Positions 24,601 to 36,200 of a stretch of DNA of 64,000 nt are shown piece by piece. The notes beneath the pieces were generated by a model that was not told the DNA's origin, did not search any database, and saw nothing but the letters and a program-made list of their open reading frames with translations. A program made the translations under genes and the position numbers. The DNA comes from Amia ocellicauda. Lineage: Eukaryota > Chordata > Actinopteri > Amiiformes > Amiidae. The stretch spans positions 5,444,001-5,508,000 of the forward strand of contig NC_089866.1 of the NCBI RefSeq assembly GCF_036373705.1. Reading direction: 5' to 3'. Every line of letters begins with the position of its first letter. The stretch's first letter is position 1.

Positions 24601-27428
24601 AAAGCGCCGATGTTTTGTACAATTTAACAGGGGTTATATTTAAAATCTTTAAATAATTGTTTTTGTTCAAGGAATGTTGCATTCATATGCAGACTTCGAT
24701 TTTGGTTCACTTGCAAATTGGAAAGAGGTTTTTGAAATGCCTACAAAAACCCCAGAAAAAGTTTAAGATTAAGTAACTTTGCTGGAGATACGACTTGATT
24801 TTTCTATGCGATCCACGATTGTATTGGGGGTGATGTCACTGGCACTTATTAAGACTTGTTATGAGTGGAATATGCTCAGACATGTTTATGCTACAAACAA
24901 ATCTCTTGGGCTTTAAATTCTGTGCAGCTGAAGTGTTTGCTGATGCATTGCATTTTCACCTTCATTATAAATGTTTTTTTTTTTTTTAATTGTAATTTCA
25001 GTGGGTATACAGTGGGCAAAAGTGGCCCTCGTTTTAAAGTTAATGTCATTGAGCTGAAAGAGATTTCAGGCTTGGTCATTCATTTCCACGTATACTAGCT
25101 CTGGTTGCAAATAGTTTATTTGACATACAGTTATAATTATTAAAACCATCATATGAAACGAACGATATTAATGCAGAAGAAGTGCGTTTCAGACACAGAC
25201 ACATATCTTCAGAATGTAGCCGAACACACAGGAACACTGTTGAAGATAAATGGTGCATTCCTGATGGTATTTTAAATTCTTGTTTGGTGCAGACATAACA
25301 GAACTAGGTTACCTTCCCTTTTTGCCATTCATATTTTTCATCTCTTTCAGTAATATTAGTCTCACTGAGATCGCTGTGTGTTTTCCTTCAATGGAAATAT
25401 AAAGCAGGCTTGTAAACCGTTCCACAAGATGCAGAATCGTGTACCTTTGCCAGATGTTTAGCGATCCCCCTCCCTCTGTAGGCATCGGGAACCTCTGTGT
25501 GCTGCAGGTCAACCGTCCTCTTCCCCACATACTCGTACAGTAGCACCGCTCGGTCGTGGGAGCCTTGAGGCAAAGAGACATGACATCAGACATAGCGCAG
25601 ACATGATGAGACTAGCACGCATCTTCCCGAGTTCATTAGCTTAGAATCCAGACTCACTGAGGCTCTGGCTAAAAACGATTAGATTAGGACACTTTACTTT
25701 CTCGCTAGTTTGGCTGTGAGTGCCCCACACTCCCAGATTGCAAAGGTGGTCGTGGCAAACGTGACTGTCCGATGTGGGTTGCAATTTAGGAAATCAGAGG
25801 GCAACAGCTAACAGTATGTCAAGGGACTGTCATTTATTCTTGTATACATTTTTTGAGAGGGGTTTTTGCCTGTGGTCACCTTCTAGAGGGGATGGTATTA
25901 TTTTGAAAGACCGTGGCCCAGTGCACACCTCCTGACAACGCCAACAAAAACAGTCAGGCCATCACAGCTCTGCCATCAGACATGTACGTTACCATTGATT
26001 TATCCCTGCGACAGCTTCCCAGTAAAGCCATCTCCCAAGACTTCCACACACTAAGATAACGCCCAAGATGGGCTGCAACCCCCAGGACTAGGATTGCTGC
26101 TCTCATCTCATCTCAGCCACACAATGGATTTGCTGTCTGTGTCCTTAATAATCTGCAATTGCAATACCTACAATCACAGAAGCCGGTTTGCTTTTTCCAT
26201 GCTGGCGAATAATGATAATCTGTGCATGTAAATAAACATTTCTGTATGATTGAAAGGGTTCAATCTGCATTGAATGACAGGTATAATGAGGATGGTATCA
26301 GTGTCAAGTAAGAAGTAAGAATGGAAGTGTGTTACATGTAGTCTTCTGCATAAAGAGAAAAACACATCGAGCTAGGGAGGTGAACGAACTGCTAGGAAAA
26401 GCTGAAGGGGGAATCCCATTGAAACGGTGGCATCTCATTTCCTATTTTAAGACTTGCATTGTTTTAAAGGGTGCACATATCGTTGACATTATTTATTACA
26501 TCACCTTTACTGCTAATCCCAACGCAGACGTCTCTTTATGAAGACGAACAGCTTTCCACTGAGCTTTAAAGTATTTGTGTATTTCCTATAGCCTGGCGCT
26601 GGTATCAAACTTTCAAAGACTTCGCCTTTTCGCACAGCAGTCGCGGAATGTCCCCCCCGGCTCTCCGTGCCACCACAAAAACAGAAACAAAGTAGCTCTA
26701 TCAGATTCATTTTTAATCTGGGATGGCAGGCGTTTCGGATTAGTTTGTCGAGGCCCACTTTCCTTGACATCAGCATCGACCCGACTACGTCTCCTGATTT
26801 ACAGGTGTCCATCTTTGTCGTTGTTTGGGTCTTATTTTTGATTTTAAGTTACAAACAGGGCTACGACCAGCACACAACTCGAGGTTTGTGCGTTTCTTTC
26901 TTCACGTCATCGTCTACTGCGATGGGGCGGGGGTGTCAAATTAAAGAGCAGGGGACCAGGAAATGTGACAAACAACAACATGTAGGACAACACATACGGA
27001 TACAAAACTGCAGAGCAACTTAAGCAAACCTCGACCCCGATGCAAAGACGTTGCAAAATACAGAGAAATGCAAACACACATTTTGTTTAACTTTCCCTCG
27101 CCTCCCCACGACAACACGATGCAAATGTTTTTAGCAAGACAAAAAAAAAGCACGTCGGGGACAGAAGACAAACCCCCAGCAATGGGTGCGCTAAAGCAGG
27201 ACAGTCCTCCGATTGCCGGGAGGATTGGGGGAAAACAAAAGGTGGGGAAGAACAGGAGGGGGGTGGAGGAAAAAACACACACACACACACCGCAGGAGAT
27301 GGGGGTTTAAATCACGATCTGTGTACTTTACCGTTTAATCTAACAGTGAATTGCCTCCGCTTTCGGTCGTGCTCCACCTTGATGGGACAGTTGAGATCGA
27401 GGACGTTAATCTGCGCTGCCTGGGCCAT
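21616..27428 (-). CDS. NATD1: NATD1, N-acetyltransferase domain-containing protein 1 (three coding exons)
   Basis: The coding exons on minus are 27428-27332, 25563-25445 and 21732-21616 (TGA at 21618-21616), all GT-AG and in phase. The joined protein is 110 aa (human 113). Its first nine residues differ from the mammalian start, then it follows the family closely: [20 protein letters not shown] (14-33), [14 protein letters not shown] (35-48), [20 protein letters not shown] (54-73) and [14 protein letters not shown] (87-100). It is a minimal GNAT fold, and [10 protein letters not shown] (61-70) is the acetyl-CoA pyrophosphate-binding loop. The substrate of this family is not established to my knowledge, and an acetyltransferase activity is inferred from the fold. 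NATD1 was formerly C17orf103 or Gtlf3b. It faces MAP2K3 head-to-head, with 2.8 kb between start codons. Confidence 0.96.
22781..22857. repeat. 77-bp imperfect hairpin in NATD1 intron 2
   Basis: The left arm at 22781-22812 and the right arm at 22827-22857 are reverse complements, apart from three or four differences. They share the block ACTGTACTCACT / AGTGAGTACAGT. The 14-base loop contains the palindrome TGATCA. The next 70 bases contain several GAGATAAA- and CAAGATAA-like pieces. This probably is a small inverted-repeat element. Confidence 0.75.
27273..27291 (+). repeat. (CA)n microsatellite near the NATD1 first exon
   Basis: About nine CA units lie in NATD1 intron 1, some 40 bases downstream of the exon 1 donor in the sense of the gene. 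Confidence 0.8.
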
Positions 27429-27572
27429 ATTGTGTGCCAAAAAAATCGCGGATTGGTAGTCAGTGGGCTAGGAAGGTGGGTAAATTGCGGCGAGGAGGAT
27501 TCATGATCCCGTAAAGCTGACAGAGAGCAGAGCACAACACACTCTCCAGCCCCAGGAAATCAGCTGTAAGAA

Positions 27573-27594
27573 CACGTGGCCGGCGGGGGCCAAT
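27573..27594. promoter_or_regulatory. NATD1 promoter elements: E-box and CCAAT box
   Basis: A palindromic CACGTG (27573-27578) and a plus-strand CCAAT (27590-27594) lie 145-166 bases upstream of the NATD1 start codon, in a GC-rich segment. The spacing suits a TATA-less promoter. The transcription start is not determined. Confidence 0.45.
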
Positions 27595-28328
27595 AGGGGG
27601 CCTGGAACACGCGTTCTGAGCCCCTGCGTTCTGCTCTTAAAGGGACAGCACTCTCTTTTTTCCGCTGGTGCGGTGTGCTGTAATGATGGCGGACGGCCAC
27701 TGTGGGCGTTTATTCCTAAAGGTCGGAAGCTGCAAAATAAGTGTATTGTGAATGGGTGGAAAAACAGCTGTGGGTTGAGAAATATGGGGGGGGAGGGGGG
27801 GATTAGATGGGCCATGCCAACTACCACAGTTAGTGATAGAAAGGTTGTTTGTCTCATTTCTGTTTTGAAGCTGTCATGCCACGCGTATTTGTGGAAAGAG
27901 AACCAGCTGGATGACTAGTGATGAAGTTAACACGCACAGCACATGACTGTGATACTAGGTTAAAAAATAACCCTGAAGAGACTTGTTGTGCTGGTGCATA
28001 AGCTCATTGTCATTATAAGAATGAATGTCCCTGGAACTGCTCAGTGGCTTCATTCTTTAACCAAAAGGGTGACTCTTAATCATCGCGACCTTTCCGATGC
28101 CACCAGAGAACGAGGGAGGAAATGTCATGCTGCCTCTTCGGCTGCTTCTTCTTTTTCCTCACAACACATCCATCACAGTTTAAGAAAGTGCCTTATTTTG
28201 CATGCAGTGAGCCTTACAACATGATCTTGTATATACAAATATATATCACTGACTGATTAATTGGTTGGACGTGTTATTGAAAGATGCTCAGAGCTTCCCC
28301 GACCCATAAAGTAGCAATATTTATCAAT

Positions 28329-28441
28329 CCAAGGATCCAAGATAGGATCCTTGATTCACGTCATTATTAATGGACACCAAACGAGCACGATGGGTCGAAT
28401 GGCCTCCTCTCGCTTGTCAACTTTCTTATGTTCTTATGTTC
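28329..28441 (-). mobile_element. Dispersed retroelement-like repeat, family B, copy 1
   Basis: The reverse complement of this stretch shares the order AGAACATAAGAAAGT, GAGAGGAG, CCATTCG, CCCATC, TGCTCGTTTGGTGTCCATTA with 33563-33640. Its edge is a short tandem of TTCTTATG, typical of a 3'-tailed non-LTR or SINE-type element. No coding sequence is present. Confidence 0.7.
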
Positions 28442-28631
28442 TGATACAAACCCTGTTATGGTCTTGTATGGGTTGGCGTAGTTTTCTGCTAGGTATCTGC
28501 TGTCTTAAAATTGTAACTTTCACATTGTAAACTCAAATGTTGTTTACACGAAGAAAATGGGGATTTCTCAACACACACATGGGAAAACTAAACACAGAAA
28601 GCTTTCATGAGTCCTACAGTTGAGGTTCTCT

Positions 28632-28643
28632 CCACTAGATGGC
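28632..28643 (+). promoter_or_regulatory. Candidate CTCF motif between NATD1 and MAP2K3
   Basis: CCACTAGATGGC matches the core CTCF consensus well. It lies between the two divergent promoters. Binding is an inference. Confidence 0.4.
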
Positions 28644-28872
28644 TCATTGTCCTTCACTAGCAAAGACACGCAACTTCCAAAGGTCTGAGTGAAACAAGGC
28701 CTCGATTTCAGGGAAACCTGATGTGGTCGTTCCAAAGTAAACAACATTATTTACTTGGAGTTATTTAAGGTGTTGATTGAATTTGTACCAAGAAAGTAGT
28801 GCATGGCCCTTGTTCTTAAGAACTTCTGACCAGATTTTCTTTTGTTTGTGTTTTTGTGGTATTGCTAGGTCA

Positions 28873-28990
28873 TTGGTTCCCAACCCCCGGTCCCGGACAC
28901 CCACTGTCCTGCTGGTTTTTGATCCAACGGCACTTTCAGTTCATTAATTGAATCCTTAATTGAACTTTTAACTTACAACAAGTTTGAGGT
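28873..28990 (+). repeat. Dispersed repeat, family A, copy 2
   Basis: This stretch is related to 1665-1795 in the same orientation. It shares TTCCCAACC, CTGTCCTGCTGG and the TTAATTGAATCCTTAATTGAA block. It lies in the NATD1-MAP2K3 interval. Confidence 0.65.
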
Positions 28991-29677
28991 TCCTTATATT
29001 CTATTTTTTAACTTGACATCTCACAATGTAACACAATGTAGCACAATTAAGCTAATACTAATTAAATCCTGATACTTTTCAAAAGCATATTTAATAAGTG
29101 TAATACCATTAGAAGCCCCCCACCTCAAAAAACTAAATACTGCATAGGGCAGCAAAAAAAGATTGCTCAAATGTCCTCGGGGTGTTTTAAGGCCTTTTTT
29201 AAAACCTCTTTGTTTATTTTTAGGATGCATAGATGTTCAACTGTAATTGCACATTTTTTTTTAGTGTCGTGATTGCACTCTTGTATTCTTTTGTTAAATA
29301 ATATGATGTTTTAAATACAGTCGTATTGTTCTCTAGATTTGCATAAAGCCGTCTGGCCAATGAATAAATACTGCACAAAGTGACTGCCCTGGCAACACGA
29401 ACGTCATTTCAACCAAATCAAAAGTTTGAGTGTGTGAGTTTGGAAACCTTTTAACGTTGCACAATACAGGAGTTTCAGGCGGAACAGTACCCACAAACAT
29501 AAATGGAAACCAACGTCATGCGAGCACACATGCTTCCATCCGGCTTGGCAAATTTGTTAAAAAACACCCACCACCAGTGAGAGGATGCTGCACCCCACCA
29601 CGGCGACACACAGCCGGAGCGCCTGCAACTTAACCCTAACCCGGAGAGACCCGCCCATCCGCCTTCGCACGCCGCCC

Positions 29678-29746
29678 ATTGGTCGAGAGCCCCCGTCGCC
29701 GGCCTCTGATTGGCCCAGCGCCCCAGGACGTTGTGGGCTGACGTCA
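29678..29746. promoter_or_regulatory. MAP2K3 promoter: two inverted CCAAT boxes and a CRE
   Basis: Inverted CCAAT boxes (ATTGG) at 29678-29682 and 29709-29713 are followed by a perfect palindromic CRE, TGACGTCA, at 29739-29746. The segment is GC-rich and lies 460-530 bases upstream of the MAP2K3 start codon. This suggests a CpG-type promoter bound by NF-Y and CREB/ATF. p38 signalling itself feeds ATF/CREB factors, so a feedback loop is possible but only inferred. Confidence 0.65.
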
Positions 29747-30044
29747 TCCATTAGTGTTTCAGACACGAAAGGGAACGGGGCAAAGTCCGCCCTGCCGATA
29801 GCGAGCCGGGGCTGTGTGCGTTTTAATGCGTCCTTTTTGTTTTTTAGTGTGAATAATCTTATCAGTCTAGTTGTTTTATAGCAGCAGGGCGTTTTTATGC
29901 AGGTTCATCCCTAGCTGCTGTTCCGCGGAACTGCCTGGCGCTGCAGTTGCGCTGCACCGGTTACACGTTTTTTTTCCTCCTTCTTCCCAGAAACCAGGAT
30001 TTGCTGCAACATCAGATTCCGACCGAAACCAAAAAAAAGTTTGA

Positions 30045-30089
30045 ATGCTCCTCTCTCCGTGGCCCGGGTCGGCTGCACGGTTCACCTGA
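30045..30089 (+). other. Upstream open reading frame in the MAP2K3 leader
   Basis: An ATG at 30045 opens a 14-codon frame that stops at 30087-30089, 117 bases before the MAP2K3 start. A strong splice-acceptor-like site (polypyrimidine, then CCCAG at 29986-29990) lies upstream, so the leader may be spliced, but 30045 would be in the exon either way. Confidence 0.4.
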
Positions 30090-30206
30090 ACACCCCCAGC
30101 CCGTCGCTCCGCTCTCCCCGCCGGGCGTTGGGAAGCGGATACTGCCCGAGAGACGTGCGCTTCTGTGCTTTTTTTCCTTGCATTTTGCATTTTGGGGACT
30201 CGCACC

Positions 30207-33200
30207 ATGTCCATGCCCAGGAACACCGGTAAGTGACGACCGCCTTGCACGACTGGCACGATTGCAGGGCTGTTGTTGTTGCGATCAAAGACATTATGTA
30301 AGAAGAGGTGCTTTTCTCCTGTACGATCAAGTTTAGTCACAGTGTTGTATGTCAGTAATGCACTGACCCTTGTGCGACTCCCTCACTGGAGGCAGCCTGT
30401 GTTTGCACGGCCTGGGTCGGGCTGGGTGCCGTGTTTTTGCTCAAAGGCGGTTCGGCTGGGACCGGCTCCGTTTATTGTTGCCAAGCAACCGCTTAAAATG
30501 CCTCCGTGCCGCTCGTGGCTGGGGGCTGGGGGGGCAGTTTGGAGACCGGGGTGCACGGCGGGCACCGGGGGGGGGGGTTTCTGATCCAGTGCATGGGAGT
30601 GGAAATCACTCGTCAAACCCGGAACCACTCTCCCTCTCCGGCTGTGCTGCTGCGTGCTTTCCAGACAGACGCGCACGGATACTTTCGTTACGTGGTGGAG
30701 GGCGATTGTGTGGAAAACGCACACACACGCACTTTTCAACCATCAGCATCGTCTGTGCATGCTCTTCTAGGTTCCTACTGTGTGCATGCAGATCATAATG
30801 ACAAGGACCCAAGTGCAACAGAATGGGGGGAAATGTTTATTCTGCAAAAGTCTGCACAAATGGCTTCCCTAGCAAGTGTGTCTGGCGCCTTGGCCATTGC
30901 ATCAGGACACGGTCTCGTTAGGCTTCCTGCCGTGTTTAGCTGGGCTGTGATTCCTTCGGAGGGCCACAGCTGACTCACGGGCTGTGTGCCTGTGTGCTGT
31001 CACAGAGGTGTCTGTGCATGTGGACAAGGGAGAAAGGACAAAGGGTGGTGGGTCACACTCCACAATATCAGATTTCCTTTTATTAATTGTTTTGCTCGCC
31101 ACAAAAGTCCATCATTGTCAGTTTCCTGTCAGCATGGTCTCAGTGCATCATCCTCATCAGTTCATTCACATGGTAGCAGCATGTTGAAGCGAATGGCTTT
31201 CTGCATGTGAGAACTAAACCAAAACCCTGCATGACATTTAATAGTGGGGTCAAAGGAGCTAACTATGTGGAGAAAAAACAGTCCCTTCCTTCGCAGCCCG
31301 AGTTTGTCTACCTGAATTAACTGTAACCTCTGCATAATGCTTTGTCTTTTGAGCAGAGTCCATAGTTATATTTACATCTGTCTGAAAAGATGATTATGAA
31401 GTAGCATCGAAGCATCTAACCAAACTGAGTTGCATTGTAGCAAAAAATAAACCATTGCAGGATTTGTAGCAAAGGGGCTCCTTCGAGAACGGACAGGGCA
31501 ATTAAGCCCACAGTTTAAAGACTGTCGTAAAAATGTACCAGAATGCTTCCTTCAGCTGGAGGCGGGGGAAGGAAAGTCCCCTGAAAATGTACAGGGTCAT
31601 CATCTGCAGGAGTCGACTTGCAACCTGAACTCAAAGGGCCTCGAGGGATCACAGGAAGAAGCTATAATTATCATGACATCTGACGGGGAGCCAGATCAGC
31701 CAGTGAGGTTTTATCCTGAAGGGTCTATCTTTGCCGTTCACTCTGTCATTTCCCTCACCACTGGAGTCGTTTTTTGGTTGTGCAGTTGGTTGCCCCTGAC
31801 CTGAAAATGTAAGATGTAATTCCTCACATTGGCATCCAGTGGCTCTTGTCTGGCGACCTGTAGGCGACGGTTAGAGGCTGGCAAGTGGCATTTAGTGTCG
31901 AAGGCATGGGTGCTGGCAGAATAAGGTGATTGCAGGAGGCGATCGATTTTATCTTTTAACTTTTCCAGCCTTACAGAGTCAGTGTGAACCTTTGAACTTC
32001 CTTAACACCGCCACTATACAGGATTAGTATTGATTTTCAGTTATTAACTAGAAGTGTTCAGATTAGGTATAAAGAGCTAGTTTATGAAAGTCTTATTTAT
32101 TTTTTGCTGCATTTTCCAATTGCTTTCTATCCCATTATGTGGAATTGGCATACATCTCCGACTTATAATTAGCCACTGCACTGTGTTCTCTGATTTCAAA
32201 GATCCAGGGAAGTGAGATGGGGGAATTGCATCTATCGGCAAAGCAATGTGCTATGGCCAGTGTGTAACACCCTAATACTTCCCCACTACACTAAAATGAC
32301 TTCTTTAGGAGTCTTTGAAACTGTCTTTTTAAAAATAGTTACAATTTACAATTTACAGTTGACAATCTGAAAAGGAACGATGGATTGCCTATGGTGCCTC
32401 ACATACAATACGAAAGGAAGCAAATAAAGGGTGAATGCAGACTTTAAATTACGGACCATTGCATGTTCTAGCAGGAATCCTCTCAGGGAAGATGAGGACA
32501 GTAAACAAGCCAACAGGCCGGACTGACCTGGTTTCTGCCAGCTGTTCATAAAAACCTAATTAAACACCCTAATGGCAAGACAGTTCGAGTCACTCCTGCT
32601 TCCAGTGCGAGTCTGAAGTGGAGACGTTGATAATGCCATTAAGTGTGATCTTAAAATTCATTGGCATCGGTAAACTTTGAATTTGTGGGGGGGTGGCGGT
32701 GTCCGTGTACATTTTCCTGAATGCATACGAACGCAGGGTGTTTGTGCTCTGCTTTTGAGCCTCCGGTTTCTCCCAGCCTCATTCCCATAGAGCGCCTTCT
32801 TGAGCTCCTCTTGTCCAGTCTTGAGCTCATCTTTCTGGACTGGCTTTGTCCACAGGATATCTTATTGGAATCACACTAGATTCAATTTTCCTCTCCTGGC
32901 ATTGTTTTACTCAGTGGCCTGCACTTCTTTAAACTCTTGAAATTACCCCAAGGCAACGTTTTTGTTCGGGATTCTGGAAAGCTGGAGAAGTGTTTTGTGT
33001 GTCTGTTTGTTGTGGGGGGGTTGGGTTATTTTACAAGAGGCGGGCTGGAGAGCGTTTATGACTTTCCTGTGAGACAGAGCATGTTGTCTCCTGTCCTCCA
33101 CGCAGAGCGACAGATGGCCCATGGAGCTGAAGAGAGCCTCGGATAGATTTCTTGGTCGTAAAAGTTCATTAATGTATACAGGAGTCACGGAGCAGGTCAG

Positions 33201-36200
33201 GTAGTAAAAGAAGGAGGGGAAAAAAAGAAAAAGCTGTGACCTGCCTTGGAGGCCTTCATTGTGCCGGGTGGATTCAAATGGCGCTCGGCACAAAGGAGGG
33301 GCACCAGAGAGTCTGTCGCTGTTCACGTTCTTCTGAAGCGTTGTGATCGCAGCTGCACCGCTCTGTTGTTCTGCTTGAATTCAGTGAAGAAAAGTCATAA
33401 AGTTTATATAGGGAGGGTCAGAAGGACACATCTAAAAACCCGATATGCGTATTAATAGATGGAACAAAGCCGATAAAGTAGCGGGGGGAAGGGGGACTCA
33501 ACACACATGGATTTGCCTCTGTGCTAAACTGAAACCCCCTAAACTGTGATGCCCACACTTTCTTAAGAACATAAGAAAGTGTCCAATGGAGAGGAGCCCA
33601 TTCGCCCCATCCTGCTCGTTTGGTGTCCATTAATAACTAAGTGATCCTATCCAGTCTGATTTTGAATGTTCCCAAATGGTCTCTTCAGCCACATCGCTGG
33701 GGAGTTTGTTCAGATTGTGACGCCTCTCTGTGTGAAGAAGTGATTTGCAAAGGACAACTTCCATTTGGTGGAAACAACCCAAAGTGTTTAAAAGCACCTC
33801 TGAGTGTGGCATCACTGCTATCCCATCGCATCTAAGACTATCGGCTTGCTTTTGGGAGCAGTCAAGTTAGTTGTGGGCAAGAAGCGTTAAAGAATATACA
33901 TTACACACCATTACTTCATTTTTTTCTTTTTTCTTTTCTTTACACACCCAGTTATTTTGGTAAGCTCACAGCTTACACTCAGGACTCTGTGGCAATTCAC
34001 AATTCATCACGGCAGATACCTGACACACTACTCCATGCACTGCCATTATTGTCAGCCGGAGTGTGCGATCGGCGGAGTCTATAGTATCCTCAGAATGGAG
34101 CCCAGTAAATCAGGAAGGGGGTCAGGAGACGGTCAGTCGAGAGAGCAAGTCCTTGAGAGAGACAGGCTGTGTGTGTCTAAAGCTGAATAGCAGTCACTGA
34201 GGCACTTGTTTTAGGAAACCCATCAGTGCAGGGCTTGTGAAGTTTTCAAATCGTTGTTTATTAAGCGTATGGCATCAGCCTAAAAGAACTAAGCGCTGAC
34301 AGGAATGGGTCTATATTTTTAATTGTTCTCTTTGTGGTTTCTGATACTTATATATACACGGTGGATAAATCATTATCTGCTAGTTATTAGCGATGTCTCA
34401 GAAAAGAAAGATATTGAGTTTGTAGTGAATCGTAAAGATTTAAAAAGCTAACCCATGCCGCACTCACTAATCAACTTGGCATGGGAATGAAATGGGACGG
34501 TAGTTCAAGTTTATTTTCTGAATGCGACACACTCAACAGGTGGCAGTGTAAAGAAAATCACCTGTAGCTCATATGTTTTTCTTAAAATGGCATATCAAAA
34601 GCAACACATTACACCGAAATTAAATAGTTGTACACCCTTAGATGGACACAAGGGATGCATACATCATTTTGCTTTTGTTCTGTGCAGATCAGAGAGAGCC
34701 TTTGCCTTCTTTAAAGTACTAAAAACTCCTTGAACTTCACTAATTTTACCTCTGGGCTCCGGCACTGCTGTTTGCAGTAGGACAGCAGCACCGAAAACTG
34801 TGATTGCATATTTAAAGCAAACATGGGCAGGTTACTGCACTTCCTGTTGACTTATTTCCCTGATTGGATTACAGAATGTGGTCATAGTAACCAAAGGAGC
34901 GAGCACTATAAAAACAGGCCGAGCTTGCGTGACTGATTATTTATTTGTATGTGGGTGGAAGTTAAGTGCTCACCTACAGTATACGACAGGCCAGGGAGTC
35001 AAATAGGGATTGCTTCCGCTTTGGATCTAATGAGGTTCAATATATATTTTTAAAGAATCAATAGCTGGATTGCAAGTTTATACATGCTTTCCAACAAAAA
35101 AGGCTATCTTTGAAGATCAGCTTTGAAGAAACTGTTCAGCTGCGATATAAATGGCTCCAGAAAAACATCTGATCGTGTTTAAATGACTGCTTTTTGAATA
35201 CAGCATGCAGACGGTCTCTTCCTCGAGTATGAAAGAGCTTTTTAAATGTACTGCACCACAATAAGCGATCCCAACTTTCCCCCAATTTGTTTAATCACTC
35301 TCAGGTGAGGCGAACAAACAGGGGTGTCGACTTCATTGTGTTTCTCCACAGGCAGAGAGAACGCATTACTGCGAGAGGAAAAAATCTGCACGTGAATCGG
35401 GCAGAGATGTTGAACATTTTCCACTCGCACACGCACTTTCTTCAGCTGTTTGCAGTTGTACAAATTCCAGTGGGCATAGTCTGGGGATGAGCAGAACTGA
35501 ACCAGTTTTGCTGTTTTGCGGGAATGATGCACAGCCTGATTTGTGCAAATGTATTGTTAATGGTTGTGTCTGAGTAATTTAGCGTACGCTCATGAGTTAT
35601 GTTTGTGGTCTCCCAGTGAGCTTGCAAGTATGACTGGCTTGAAAAGCAGCAGTATAGTGAGGACTGCTGTGCAGGAAAGGCCAAAATGAAACCAAACAAT
35701 CAAACAAAGGAAAAGTCAGGAAATGTTGTGAAGTAATTTGAAGAAGGATACATATATATATGATTTTGACTTTCCAAGGAACAGGACTGTCCTGTAACTG
35801 TGTGTGGAGATATTTCCCTTCCCTCTTCAGAAACTATCTTTAAATTCCTGTCCTGTTCTACATCTGTAAATTTACCTCTCAGGGGAGTGTAAACGGCACA
35901 AGCATTAAACATGTCTGTAGATCAAGAGATATCGGTGAATGGAAAGTGGGTCATTTTTTATTTGTTTTTTAATTACTGTTAGCAAGCACCAGAGTTCATA
36001 TTAATGTTTTGCTGTTTGGAAGACGAAGTAGGATTTAAAACAACAAAAAAATGATTCATTGCAATTGTAGTTGCTTTCCTGACCGGTCTCGTCTGCAAAA
36101 TGCTCAGCCCTTTGCTGCTCAGATGTGATCACTGCAAACAGATGATCTATGAACTGAATCAGCTGCCGTTGCCAGGCTACAGATCGCAGGAGAGCCATAC

